Positions 53,522-62,438 of a DNA stretch of 64,000 nucleotides are shown one piece after another. Each line of letters begins with the position of its first letter. Within the stretch, counting starts at the first letter, position 1. Both the position numbers and the translations under genes were made by a program. The notes below the pieces were generated by a model. It saw nothing but the letters and a program-made list of their open reading frames with translations, searched no databases and was not told the origin of the DNA. Source of the stretch: Nostoc sp. NMS9 (GTDB lineage: Bacteria > Cyanobacteriota > Cyanobacteriia > Cyanobacteriales > Nostocaceae); assembly GCF_017114995.1 (NCBI RefSeq), contig NZ_JABXKL010000080.1, positions 227,534 to 291,533 on the forward strand. Direction: 5' to 3'.

Positions 53522-54181
53522 CTACTGCCCACTTAAACGTCGAAGCTGATCTCGAAAATAGCAGAAGCTTGGTGATTGATTATTGTCAATGTCCATAAGG
53601 GGAGATATCTTTTCAGCCAAAGTTGCTTTCTCTTTACCAATTGCCTGATAAGCAAGTTTAGACAACTTTTGGCGACCACCAGAATATACTGCGTCAGCTA
53701 ACTTCTCCCATGTGCCACAAATCTCATCGTTGGTGTATGAATTTAGAACTGCTTGTTTTGCACTCGGATAAGCTGCCTTCACTGCTGCTAAATCACCTAA
53801 GTACCATGCTTCTCCTTCCTCAATAGCGACGCAAAATTGTGTTTTTGGCTTAGGATTACAATAATTTACGAGTTCAAGTAGTTCTTTGCGAAAAGCACTC
53901 AGGCATCGGTCATCAAGATCGCAAATGATGATGAGGACAGCGTGATAATCAGGAGGATAACTAGCAAATGTTTTACCATAGCCTTGAATAAGTCGCGGCA
54001 ATTGATCGAGCAAAATTCGTTTGTTGGCATCAGAAGTAGATTTTAAACCTTGAGGAATATGCCCTATTCCTTTGTAAGCATGGATATTAAATGTGTGTTG
54101 TTCAGTGTTAATAATTTTTGGGACAAGAATGTCAAGAGCAGTTTTGCCGGAAATATCCTCAACGAGTATTTCAAAGTGCAT
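53522..54181 (-). CDS. DUF4276/TOPRIM-like protein of an ATPase-nuclease pair
   Basis: A 219-residue protein starting at ATG 54181, after AAGGTGAG. The N-terminal strand and acid MHFEILVEDISGKTALDILV (E8), the D-x-D-D in IIICDLDDRCLSAF (D88, D90, D91), and IEEGEAWYLGD (E121-E124) form a TOPRIM-like metal site as in DUF4276. Such proteins are proposed nucleases paired with ABC-type ATPases. The start lies four bases after the ATPase stop. Confidence 0.78.
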   Translation of the reverse strand: MHFEILVEDISGKTALDILVPKIINTEQHTFNIHAYKGIGHIPQGLKSTSDANKRILLDQLPRLIQGYGKTFASYPPDYHAVLIIICDLDDRCLSAFRKELLELVNYCNPKPKTQFCVAIEEGEAWYLGDLAAVKAAYPSAKQAVLNSYTNDEICGTWEKLADAVYSGGRQKLSKLAYQAIGKEKATLAEKISPLMDIDNNQSPSFCYFRDQLRRLSGQ

Positions 54182-54185
54182 ATAC

Positions 54186-55478
54186 TCACCTTGCATCCAA
54201 GTAATCGCTATACCAAAGTCCACCAAGGGGCAAACCTTCAGAAACAAGGTTATTGATCAGAGGATCTTCACTAGCTCGCTTAATTTTAGCAAATCCATCC
54301 TCGCCCTTTTCCAAGACCCAAACCTCGTCAGGTTCAAGGGCATCTACAAAATATGGTTGATGTGTTGTCACAAATATTTGTGATCCACCTTTCTGACCTG
54401 TAGCGTGTTCTCTAAATTCTCGCGCTAGGGTTTCTAAAAGTTTATGGTAAAGTCCATTTTCTGGCTCTTCTATGCACAAAAATGGTGGTGGCGAGGGTTC
54501 TTCTAACAGGAGAAGATAGGCAAATACCTTAAGTGTTCCGTCTGACATTTGTTGAGCATAAAATGGGTCTTGAAAACCCTTGTCATTGAAACGCAGTAGG
54601 AGTCTTCCATCTGGACTTCTTTCGGTACTAATTTTATTTATACCTGGAATTTTACTAGATATCTTTTCAAGTATGGATTGAAACTTTTTAGGATGTTCTC
54701 TCTCCATAAACTGAACTACATTACCCAGATTATCGCCATGAATATTCAGATGCTTTTGTGGCCCAGCCAGAGGCAAACTTCGTGCAGCATCTGGAGTAAA
54801 ATAGCTTAAATACCATCCTTCAATAAATCTACGAAATACAGAAATTCTTGGGTGTTGTTTGAGTGAACCCAAAGTTGCAATTCCCAGTTTTCGCTTATCG
54901 TCAAGTTCAACTACCTCAGTTTCCTTACTTTCCTCTTCCCCTTCACCTCTCTGTATTTTTTCTATTAATTTTGACAAATCAAAATCACCTTTTTCTTCCT
55001 CAACTTGTTTGCCTTCTTGTTCACCTTTCCATGCAATTCCTCTACCTTCATTGAGTATTAGAAAAGAAAAAGGTTGTCCCTTGCTTTGTCCTTTTATTCG
55101 TTGTCTGAGTCTTTCCCTCTTTACATAAGGTCTTCCAGAGGAGTCAATATCTATTGCCAACTCATAGGTAATTGGCCGGGCATTACGATCTTCTTTATAA
55201 TAAATATCAAACTCAATACTTCCCTCTTGTCCTTGGGAACGAATTCTCTCAAAGCCCCCACGGCCACGAGAATCGCACGCTTCCTCTACTCCATTTTTCA
55301 AGCAGTCTGCAAGAAAGCCAAAAGTGTCGAAAATGGTGCTTTTTCCCACACCATTTTTACCGATGACGGCTGTCATTGACGTTAATGGCTTGGCATTCTG
55401 TGTGTTCCACAACTTTCCCAAGGTGATATCACGAAGAACTCTGTAATTTCTTACCCTAAAGCCTTCTACTTTAGACAT
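54186..55478 (-). CDS. AAA/ABC-type ATPase (SMC/OLD-like) of a putative defence pair
   Basis: A 430-residue ATPase. Walker A is GKNGVGKSTIFDTF (residues 40-53), the signature-like segment is QQMSDGTLKVFAYLLLLEEP, Walker B is FLCIEEPENGLYH with E337-E338, and the H-loop is IFVTTHQPYFVDAL. The coiled-coil region is replaced by a charged insert (about 165-205, rich in Glu and Lys). It is co-transcribed with the DUF4276 gene, as in ATPase plus TOPRIM systems such as OLD/PARIS-type immunity. Direct assignment to a named system is not possible from sequence alone. Confidence 0.85.
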   Translation of the reverse strand: MSKVEGFRVRNYRVLRDITLGKLWNTQNAKPLTSMTAVIGKNGVGKSTIFDTFGFLADCLKNGVEEACDSRGRGGFERIRSQGQEGSIEFDIYYKEDRNARPITYELAIDIDSSGRPYVKRERLRQRIKGQSKGQPFSFLILNEGRGIAWKGEQEGKQVEEEKGDFDLSKLIEKIQRGEGEEESKETEVVELDDKRKLGIATLGSLKQHPRISVFRRFIEGWYLSYFTPDAARSLPLAGPQKHLNIHGDNLGNVVQFMEREHPKKFQSILEKISSKIPGINKISTERSPDGRLLLRFNDKGFQDPFYAQQMSDGTLKVFAYLLLLEEPSPPPFLCIEEPENGLYHKLLETLAREFREHATGQKGGSQIFVTTHQPYFVDALEPDEVWVLEKGEDGFAKIKRASEDPLINNLVSEGLPLGGLWYSDYLDAR

Positions 55479-55658
55479 TTAAGCCCCTTTGGTCAACTAA
55501 AAGTAATCCTACGATTTGCTCCAATTATCTGACAATTCGATAAATTTAACACTATATTTGATTTTATTTATGCCATTCCACCACGATGCTCAGTTTTAAC
55601 CCAGTGCGTAGTTTACCGCCGTAGGCATCGCTCATTCTTCCGATTTTCTCGGTTAAAC

Positions 55659-55994
55659 TTATGCAACACCATATCCCGTATATTGCCTGACATTTTGCGG
55701 GTGAAATCCTAAGACAATTTTATCTTTAGGAATTCCGGCAGCTTCTAATTCGTAGGTAACACCATCTTCTGTATCATCCCGTTGTACCCATATTTTGCCA
55801 TCAATAATGTCAATATGAACTAAGCAACTGTGAATTCTTTTAGCACCGTCCCAACCAAGAGTTATCAGTAGATAGCTGTCATTTTCACTATCAAAGACTG
55901 TTTTACACTCAATAGCTGCATAGGAATAAGGAATTTGTGTATAAGGTACTAATACCTCTTTGATGATGCGTCGATAGTTATCTAAGGTATCCAT
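55659..55994 (-). CDS. xisI: XisI, fdxN element excision controlling factor
   Basis: A 111-residue protein matching XisI along its length: YRRIIKEVLVPYTQIPYSYA, DSYLLITLGWDGAKRIHSCL, VHIDIIDGKIWVQRDDTEDG and LGFHPQNVRQYTGY. The family is known from control of excision of the fdxN element in heterocyst differentiation and is widespread as XisH-XisI pairs. Its start overlaps the last 13 bases of xisH. Confidence 0.93.
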   Translation of the reverse strand: MDTLDNYRRIIKEVLVPYTQIPYSYAAIECKTVFDSENDSYLLITLGWDGAKRIHSCLVHIDIIDGKIWVQRDDTEDGVTYELEAAGIPKDKIVLGFHPQNVRQYTGYGVA

Positions 55995-56398
55995 TGGATA
56001 ATCCTCTCAGTTTCAGGATTGAAAACAAGTAAATTTAAATTTTCACTTTCTATTAAAAGTGTACCAATTGGTTCCTCGAATAAAGCTGTGAATACGCTGT
56101 TACGCACTGCTAAATATAATATTCTATCAGGTTATAGACGACTGATAACAGCACGATGCAGAATAAATCCGCCGATGGCATTTTTGAGGTCTGCCATTTC
56201 TGAAGGACTGACAAAACTTTTAATTTCTACAGCTATTTTTTTAGTTCCTTTTTCTGCGGCTAAAAGTTGTTTTGCTCCTAAATCTACATACATATCTTTT
56301 TGACCCCATTTTAAATGTAGGGGGTCATCTGTAATTATCCAACCTTCTTTAATTAAGGAATTTTTAACAGTATCGTGATAGATATCTTTTGCAGGCAT
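55982..56398 (-). pseudogene. xisH: xisH interrupted by a nonsense codon
   Basis: The frame starts MPAKDIYHDTVKNSLIKEGW and is typical XisH, a PD-(D/E)xK nuclease-like protein (DMYVDLG, then IAVEIKSF). After FILHRAVISRL it meets TAA at 56134-56132. Beyond the stop the same frame continues with PDRILYLAVRNSVFTALFEE and ends INWIP-like at 55982, overlapping xisI. One GAA-to-TAA change is enough to explain the stop. Confidence 0.85.
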
Positions 56399-56411
56399 AT
56401 TAAATGTTATT

Positions 56412-57716
56412 TTATTGGTTGCCAGAATCACTGTCAGGATTTTGACCAAGATGCTCAGTTTTAACCCAGCGCGATCGCTCCTTTTGCACACACATTTTTA
56501 AAGTTGTTAGAATCATCACAGGAATCCAATGAATCATGTAGAATGACCCTTGAATTGTTGCCCAAACCAAAGACCATCCTCGTAAATTTTGAAATTGGTA
56601 AATTCCAGCAATAAAAGCAATTATCAAAATGATGCTGAGTAGTGTTTGCAGTGGAAATAGAACTGGATGATGGCTATAAAATATAGTCCAAAGTAAATCG
56701 GTGATTAGTCCAATTGGTAGAAGAAATTGCAATAGAAAAAACAATAATAAATCAATTCCTTTTGCCCAACCTAAAGTAAGGATTTGCGGAAAATAATCTA
56801 GGTAACGCTGATAGCCACCTTCAGCCCAACGACAGCGTTGATGCCAAAGTTTTTCCCAAGTAGTTACACCTTCTTCCTGAATTGATGGAACTGTAACAAA
56901 GTCAATTTCTGCACCTGCTAAATAGAGTTTGAAACAAAGATCCAAATCATCGGTGACAGTGTTCTCATTCCAACCTTGACACTTTTCTAACAATTCCCGA
57001 CGAACTAACATCCCATTACCCCGCAGTTCAGACATGCCACCAATAGCAATGCGATGGGTTTGCAGAAAACTATCACAGCACATTTCCATCTGCTGGCAAT
57101 GGGTTAAGAAATTGGTATTAGCATTAGAAATCGCTTTTCGCACTTGCACTGCACCGATAGCTTGCTTCTGAAACAGAGGTACTGTTTGCCGGAGAAAATT
57201 GGCTCTTAACTGAGCATCCGCATCACAGACTAGAATAATCTCCCCTTGGGTAAAGGGAAACACTGCATTCAATGCGCCTGATTTACCACCTTTTGATTCC
57301 CGTCGATAAACTTGTAAAGCTGGAAATTGAGTTTGTAATTCTTTCAAAACCTGGGGGGTTTCATCGGTACTGCCGTCATCAACGACCCAGATATCTAGGG
57401 AATCGCTGGGATAATTCAAGTGGCATAAGCTGTAAACTAGATTAGCCAAGACTGGACTTTCATTTTTAGCCGGAACTAAAATCGAGACTGGCGGTAAATA
57501 AATCTCACTCTCCATTACCGCCGCCGCTGGTTTTGCTAACAGCATCCGTAACGTTTGCACAGTCAGGATTGATGTTAATCCCAGGATCAACCATTGTGTT
57601 TCTGGTAGCCAGTGCAGCAAACTCACGCCACCCCAGACTAATAAAACTACTATGGTTGCTTTCAGACGGCGATGAAAGCTAATATTTTTACTGGGCTGAT
57701 AGGTGCTTCTTCCCAC
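56412..57716 (-). CDS. processive family 2 glycosyltransferase, membrane-bound
   Basis: A 434-residue inner-membrane enzyme starting with GTG. Two N-terminal segments (about 18-55) precede the GT2 domain: VSILVPAKNESPVLANLVYS, DIWVVDDGSTDET (Asp), IILVCDADAQLR (D-x-D), TDDLDLCFKLYLAG (base Asp) and HQRCRWAEGGYQ (QxxRW). Then come three or four further transmembrane segments. QxxRW marks a processive polysaccharide or glycolipid synthase. The product is unknown. Confidence 0.87.
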   Translation of the reverse strand: MGRSTYQPSKNISFHRRLKATIVVLLVWGGVSLLHWLPETQWLILGLTSILTVQTLRMLLAKPAAAVMESEIYLPPVSILVPAKNESPVLANLVYSLCHLNYPSDSLDIWVVDDGSTDETPQVLKELQTQFPALQVYRRESKGGKSGALNAVFPFTQGEIILVCDADAQLRANFLRQTVPLFQKQAIGAVQVRKAISNANTNFLTHCQQMEMCCDSFLQTHRIAIGGMSELRGNGMLVRRELLEKCQGWNENTVTDDLDLCFKLYLAGAEIDFVTVPSIQEEGVTTWEKLWHQRCRWAEGGYQRYLDYFPQILTLGWAKGIDLLLFFLLQFLLPIGLITDLLWTIFYSHHPVLFPLQTLLSIILIIAFIAGIYQFQNLRGWSLVWATIQGSFYMIHWIPVMILTTLKMCVQKERSRWVKTEHLGQNPDSDSGNQ

Positions 57717-57724
57717 TTTATTTG

Positions 57725-58363
57725 CTATATCCTTTCGGTTCGTGGCTTGGTTCTGCGACGTAATAATAGCATCGTCACTGCTCCCAGAAGGAAACCGCCC
57801 ACCCCTGCTGCAACTGCTAGAATCCGCCCCAATTGTTGAGCAGCATTCAACACTGGGTTATTCAGCAGATTGGAGGAGAAATGCAGCGATTGAATCGTCC
57901 ATTTATCTTGGAGTTTTTGCAGCACTGCTGTCCATCGCAATGCCATATCAGTGGCTTTGCCATCTTTGAAAGAGAAAGATGCGATCGCTTCTCCAGAGGC
58001 AACATCTATTTCTGGAGTGAGAAATGTTCTGAGAGGATCTCCCTTGAGTTGCATTTTGATATCTTTAATGGAACTGGAAAACTGCTGATTCCAGTACTTT
58101 TCAAACTCAGGAACTTTGTTAAAAGTCTGATTATCAACTGTTGTAATTGTGAAATTTGGGTGCAAGTAAGGCTGTATTTTGGCAAAATCGCGAGTGTTTA
58201 GGGCTTGCAGGGCAATATCCCGTGTGCGAATAATTGCATTTATCTCCTGTGGGTTGACATCTGCCAAAGCGTATTGGGGTAGATTCCAAATTACCAACAG
58301 TAACAAAACACTCCAAAGTAGCTGAGTGCATTTGTATATGCTTGCCCATCTCTGTTTTATCAT
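57725..58363 (-). CDS. NTF2-like exported protein with C-terminal anchor
   Basis: A 212-residue protein. Signal segment at residues about 13-33 (LLWSVLLLLVIWNLPQYALA). Residues about 40-165 form an NTF2/SnoaL-like alpha-beta barrel (RDIALQALNTRDFAKIQPYL, ATDMALRWTAVLQKLQDKWT). A second transmembrane helix near 182-203 (ILAVAAGVGGFLLGAVTMLLL) and a basic tail follow. It lies eight bases upstream of the glycosyltransferase gene, so they form an operon. The role is unknown. Confidence 0.78.
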   Translation of the reverse strand: MIKQRWASIYKCTQLLWSVLLLLVIWNLPQYALADVNPQEINAIIRTRDIALQALNTRDFAKIQPYLHPNFTITTVDNQTFNKVPEFEKYWNQQFSSSIKDIKMQLKGDPLRTFLTPEIDVASGEAIASFSFKDGKATDMALRWTAVLQKLQDKWTIQSLHFSSNLLNNPVLNAAQQLGRILAVAAGVGGFLLGAVTMLLLRRRTKPRTERI

Positions 58364-58694
58364 CTAAAAAACCTGTAGATTGGGTGATGCTTACCGATAA
58401 TTTTTTAATGTTACTACCCACATTTTGCCACTTCTGTTGGCTGGTGCTGATTAAAAGAATTTTTACCAGCGATCGCAATCTGGTATACTATCTTTTCGTT
58501 GGCGCTGTCGCAAAATCTCAACTCCCGCGACTGTCGCCACGCTATAAATTGTTTCCATATATAAAATTTACCCACCTGTAGCGATGTCTACGACTGACTG
58601 TGATGCTCGATAGCGCAAGATGCGATCGCCTTTTTAACTATCATAATTTCATCTCAAAACTCGAAACACCAAGCTTTTTTCTCAATACATCGAG
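58364..58694. other. gene-free interval
   Basis: About 330 bp between the NTF2-like gene's promoter region and the metX stop. A single HIP1-type site lies near 58470. No hairpin or coding frame stands out. Confidence 0.5.
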
Positions 58695-59774
58695 TTAGGA
58701 AACTGAGAAATCTAAACTTTGCCGAAAAGAGATTAGTATTTCATTTAATGCAGCCATGTCAATTAAAAATGCATCATGTCCGTGGGTTGACTTCAGCCAC
58801 GCCAGTTGAGCATTAGGGATTAAATTTGCCAATTCTTGTTGTTCTACTGGAGGATAGAGGATGTCAGAATCAATTGCAACAACTAAAGTTGGTTGCTGGA
58901 TGCTTTGCAAAATAGATTCATAATCTGACAAATCAGAACTGGTGCGATCGCGTGCAATATCGTGGCGATCCATTGCGTGGGTAAGGGTGATGTAAGTGTT
59001 AGCATCAAATCGTTCTGTTAGCTTTTGACCCTGATGCTGTAAGTAACTGGCTATAGTAAACTGCTCAGATGCATCATACTCGCGTCCAAAGCGGCTTGTA
59101 AAACTATCCCAAGAACGGTAAGTAGACATCGCCATCATCCGCGCTACTGCTAGTCCTTGGTTTGGCGGCGCATCCAGAGTGTAGTTCCCTCCTTGCCAGT
59201 TTGGATCGGCATAAATTGCCTGTCTTTGGGCTTCACTTAATCCAATACACCAAGCTGAATGTCTGCCAGAAACAGCAATGGGTGCAATTCCTTCCACCTT
59301 TTCTGGATATAACAACGCCCACTCCAGTGCTTGCATCCCACCGAGTGAGCCACCAATTACTAACCGCAGAGATTGAACACCCAGGTATTCTAGTAGTACA
59401 GCTTGCAGGTGAACCATATCTCGGATTGTAATCTTAGGGAAGGATACACCATAAGGGTTTCCCGTTGTTGGGTTGATAGTAGTTGGCCCACTTGTGCCGT
59501 AACAACTTCCCAAAATGTTGCTGCATACAATAAAGTCGCCTTCTGGATTGAAGGCTTTCCCTGAACCAAACAAAGGCTCCCACCAATCATCAGCGTCAGC
59601 GGAACCAGTTAAGGCATGACAAATCAGTACCCCATTATCGCGTTGAGCATTTAACTGTCCCCACGTGCGATAGGCAACCTGAACCCCAGTTAATGTTTCG
59701 CCGCCTTCTAGTTGAAATGGCATCGTCAGTTGGTAAAACTGGGTTTGTGGTGAGATAAAGTCTGAGTAGATCAT
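58695..59774 (-). CDS. metX: homoserine O-acetyltransferase
   Basis: A 359-residue alpha/beta-hydrolase-fold enzyme that acetylates homoserine with acetyl-CoA for methionine synthesis. The nucleophile elbow is RLVIGGSLGGMQALEW (Ser), the Asp is in VVAIDSDILYPP and the His in STHGHDAFLID. GSCYGTSGPTTINPTTG is a family signature. Start 59774 (MIYSDFISPQ) is used, since the 47 codons upstream are repeat sequence. It follows metY on the same strand. Confidence 0.93.
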   Translation of the reverse strand: MIYSDFISPQTQFYQLTMPFQLEGGETLTGVQVAYRTWGQLNAQRDNGVLICHALTGSADADDWWEPLFGSGKAFNPEGDFIVCSNILGSCYGTSGPTTINPTTGNPYGVSFPKITIRDMVHLQAVLLEYLGVQSLRLVIGGSLGGMQALEWALLYPEKVEGIAPIAVSGRHSAWCIGLSEAQRQAIYADPNWQGGNYTLDAPPNQGLAVARMMAMSTYRSWDSFTSRFGREYDASEQFTIASYLQHQGQKLTERFDANTYITLTHAMDRHDIARDRTSSDLSDYESILQSIQQPTLVVAIDSDILYPPVEQQELANLIPNAQLAWLKSTHGHDAFLIDMAALNEILISFRQSLDFSVS

Positions 59775-59926
59775 ATCTAGGAGTGGGGAGTGGGGAGTGG
59801 GGAGATGAGGGGGATGAGGGAGCAGAGGAGCAGAGGAGAAGTTGCAGTAAGTTTTTCCCCTCTGCCCCTCTGCACCTCTGCTTCTTGTGCCCAATGCCCA
59901 ATGCCCCATTCCCAATTTATTGAGAA
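59775..59926. repeat. repeat-filled metY-metX spacer
   Basis: 59780-59815 has GGGGAGTG/GATGAGGG units, 59820-59880 has GAGCAGAG and CTCTGCCC units, and 59888-59908 has GCCCAAT units. They lengthen the open frame upstream of metX without coding for a real protein. Confidence 0.7.
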
Positions 59927-61231
59927 CTAAATCCTAACTTGCTGGAATGCCTGCTGGAAATCCTCTTTGATATCGTCGATATGTTCAATTCCCACCGATA
60001 CTCGCACTAAGTCGGGTGTCACACCTGCTGAAAGCTGTTCGTCATCACTTAGTTGTTGATGGGTTGTGGAAGCGGGATGAATAACGAGGGTTTTAGCATC
60101 ACCAACATTTGCTAAATGACTTGCTAATTTCACATGATTAATAAAAGCTTTACCTGCCTCCAATCCACCTTTAATGCCAAAGTTTAAAACTCCCCCAAAG
60201 CCATGCCGAAGATATTTTTTCGCTCGTTCATGATATGGGTGATTAGGAAGCCCCGGATAATTAACCCATAATACTTGCTCTTGCTGCTCTAACCACCGAG
60301 CTAATTCTAGTGCATTGCTCACATGACGATCTACACGTAAAGAGAGAGTTTCTAATCCTTGCAGTAAAAGAAAGGCATTAAATGGACTCAAGGACGGGCC
60401 AAAATCTCGTAACCCCTCTACTCTGGCGCGAATAATAAAGGCAATGTTGCCAAAGGAACCGCTAGGGCCAAACACTTCTTGGAAATTTAGCCCATGATAA
60501 CCGGGTGCTGGCTCAGTAAATAGAGGAAATTTGCCATTACCCCAGTCAAATTTACCCGAATCGACAATTACGCCACCAATGGAAGTACCATGTCCACCAA
60601 TCCATTTAGTTGCAGATTCCACTACGATATCTGCACCATGTTCAATGGGCCGAGCTAAATACCCACCAGCACCGAAGGTATTATCTACAATTAAAGGAAT
60701 GCCGTTTTCGTGGGCAATGTGAGCTAAAGCCGCAAAGTCGGGAATGTTAAATTGGGGATTGCCAATGGTTTCAACGTATAACGCTTTCGTGCGATCGTCG
60801 ATCGCTTGACGAAAACTTTCTGGGTCATCTCCCTCAACAAACTTGACGTTAATACCTAAACGTGGTAAAGATACTTTAAACTGGTTATATGTTCCCCCAT
60901 ACAGAAAACTAGTGGAAACAATATTATCCCCAGCCTGAGCAATAGTACTGATTGCCAAGAATTGCGCCGCTTGCCCACTAGCAGTTGCTAATGCTGCTAC
61001 ACCTCCTTCTAAAGCAGCAATCCGCTTTTCAAATACATCCGTCGTTGGGTTCATGATGCGGGTGTAGACGTTGCCAAATTCCTGGAGAGCAAATAACCGC
61101 GCTCCGTGGTCGGCGTCGTCAAAAACGTAGGAAGTAGTTTGGTAAATCGGTACAGCACGAGCATTAGTTCCAGGAGCCGGCTCTTGTCCAGCATGAACTT
61201 GCAGGGTTTCAAAACGATATTGTTCTGACAT
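59927..61231 (-). CDS. metY: O-acetylhomoserine aminocarboxypropyltransferase (sulfhydrylase)
   Basis: A 434-residue PLP enzyme that makes homocysteine from O-acetylhomoserine and sulfide. Family signatures: ETLQVHAGQEPAPGTNARAV, YTRIMNPTTDVFEKRIAALE, the PLP-lysine in VVESATKWIGGHGT, and the C-terminal LVIHPASTTHQQL. Its product gene order metY-metX supplies substrate from the next gene. The length is standard. Confidence 0.95.
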   Translation of the reverse strand: MSEQYRFETLQVHAGQEPAPGTNARAVPIYQTTSYVFDDADHGARLFALQEFGNVYTRIMNPTTDVFEKRIAALEGGVAALATASGQAAQFLAISTIAQAGDNIVSTSFLYGGTYNQFKVSLPRLGINVKFVEGDDPESFRQAIDDRTKALYVETIGNPQFNIPDFAALAHIAHENGIPLIVDNTFGAGGYLARPIEHGADIVVESATKWIGGHGTSIGGVIVDSGKFDWGNGKFPLFTEPAPGYHGLNFQEVFGPSGSFGNIAFIIRARVEGLRDFGPSLSPFNAFLLLQGLETLSLRVDRHVSNALELARWLEQQEQVLWVNYPGLPNHPYHERAKKYLRHGFGGVLNFGIKGGLEAGKAFINHVKLASHLANVGDAKTLVIHPASTTHQQLSDDEQLSAGVTPDLVRVSVGIEHIDDIKEDFQQAFQQVRI

Positions 61232-61433
61232 AAGCAGTTATTTGAGTTTCCAATTATACAAACATGTAATAATAATTGAGCCTTGTTTTGGATGAATCAA
61301 CTGTAATCTGGAAGGCTTACCGTATTTTAACTGGTTGCGCCCAGGATTCCTCATCTTTAGCACAACAAGTTGGAAAATAGAAAATGGCAATTAACACCTC
61401 TTAATTTATATTAAAAAAAGCGTGTGAGTCGTC

Positions 61434-62330
61434 ATGCAAATAGACCAGCCTTTTAGAATTAATGCTGCCCAACCAGACAAACTCAAACAATTCCTTCCCA
61501 AACCTTTAATTATTTCCAGCCCAGTTGCAGGTTGGAATGGTTTTTATTTTGCCTATCATCGCCAGTCAAACTATCAACTTCCTGAGACATCGCCTTTTCA
61601 GCACATTATTACCATTTACAGTAGAGAGTTTGAGGCAAAATTAAAAATTAACGGACACTGGCAAAGTAAATCCTATGCAGCAACTGATGTGGGGATTTTT
61701 CCTGCTCATCAAATTTCTCCAGCAGTGCAATTTGAACAGGAATTAGGGTTTATTCACTTTGGTTTTGAACCAGCGATGATTACTCGTGTTGCCTACGAGT
61801 CAGTAAATACTGATGCCGTTGAAATTGTACAACAACTGCAAACTCACGATCCATTGATTCAACAAATTGGACTGACACTCAAGCAAGAAATAGAAACTAG
61901 TGGATTTGATAGTTCCCTGTATATAGAGTCAGCAGCAAATCTGCTGGCGGTGCATTTATTGAAACGCTACTCCACGCATAAATTTATCATTCGAGAATAC
62001 ACAGGTGGATTACCAAAACATAAATTAAAAGAAGCGATCGCTTATATCAACGATAACTTAGAGCAAAATTTGTCACTTGCAGAAATTGCTGCGATCGCAC
62101 AGATAAGTCCGCATTATTTTGCTAGCTTGTTTAAGCAATCAATGGGAATAGCGCCTCATCAATATATCACTAAATGCCGAATTGAAAGAGCAAAATATTT
62201 ACTTGCCAAGCGAGAATTATCAGTTATACAAGTCTCCCAACTAGTAGGATTTCAAAGTCAAAGTCATTTCACCAAGGTTTTTCGCAAATATATCGGCATC
62301 ACTCCTCAAGCATTTAAGAAGCTACACTAA
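61434..62330 (+). CDS. AraC-family transcriptional regulator
   Basis: A 298-residue regulator. The N-terminal sensing domain (about 1-180) is unlike a simple cupin; it contains AWN/GWNGFYFAYHRQ-type sequence (VAGWNGFYFAYHR). The C-terminal double helix-turn-helix begins near residue 197: LKEAIAYINDNLEQNLSLAE, ISPHYFASLFKQSMGIAPHQ and VSQLVGFQSQSHFTKVFRKY. It is placed 108 bp upstream of the P450 gene on the same strand and may control it. Confidence 0.92.
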   Translation: MQIDQPFRINAAQPDKLKQFLPKPLIISSPVAGWNGFYFAYHRQSNYQLPETSPFQHIITIYSREFEAKLKINGHWQSKSYAATDVGIFPAHQISPAVQFEQELGFIHFGFEPAMITRVAYESVNTDAVEIVQQLQTHDPLIQQIGLTLKQEIETSGFDSSLYIESAANLLAVHLLKRYSTHKFIIREYTGGLPKHKLKEAIAYINDNLEQNLSLAEIAAIAQISPHYFASLFKQSMGIAPHQYITKCRIERAKYLLAKRELSVIQVSQLVGFQSQSHFTKVFRKYIGITPQAFKKLH

Positions 62331-62438
62331 ATTTTTCGGAAGATAACGCTAGTTTTCGGAAGATTGCGTGAGACAGCACAATCTTGTTAAAGCTAGACTC
62401 AATAGTTATCACCACACTTTCAGTCCATAGTCAAAAAA

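Noticed and set aside
54859..55379. Several + strand open frames opposite the ATPase gene
   Set aside because: They are antisense to an ATPase with all its motifs and carry no features of their own.
53522..55478. Retron or reverse-transcriptase-linked effector
   Set aside because: No reverse transcriptase or retron RNA-like structure is found next to the ATPase-TOPRIM pair.
59775..59915. N-terminal extension of metX to 59915
   Set aside because: The 47 additional codons are simple repeats, and the family's usual N-terminus begins at 59774.
61232..61433. Possible SAM-type riboswitch upstream of metY
   Set aside because: No recognisable aptamer core or terminator was found by eye.
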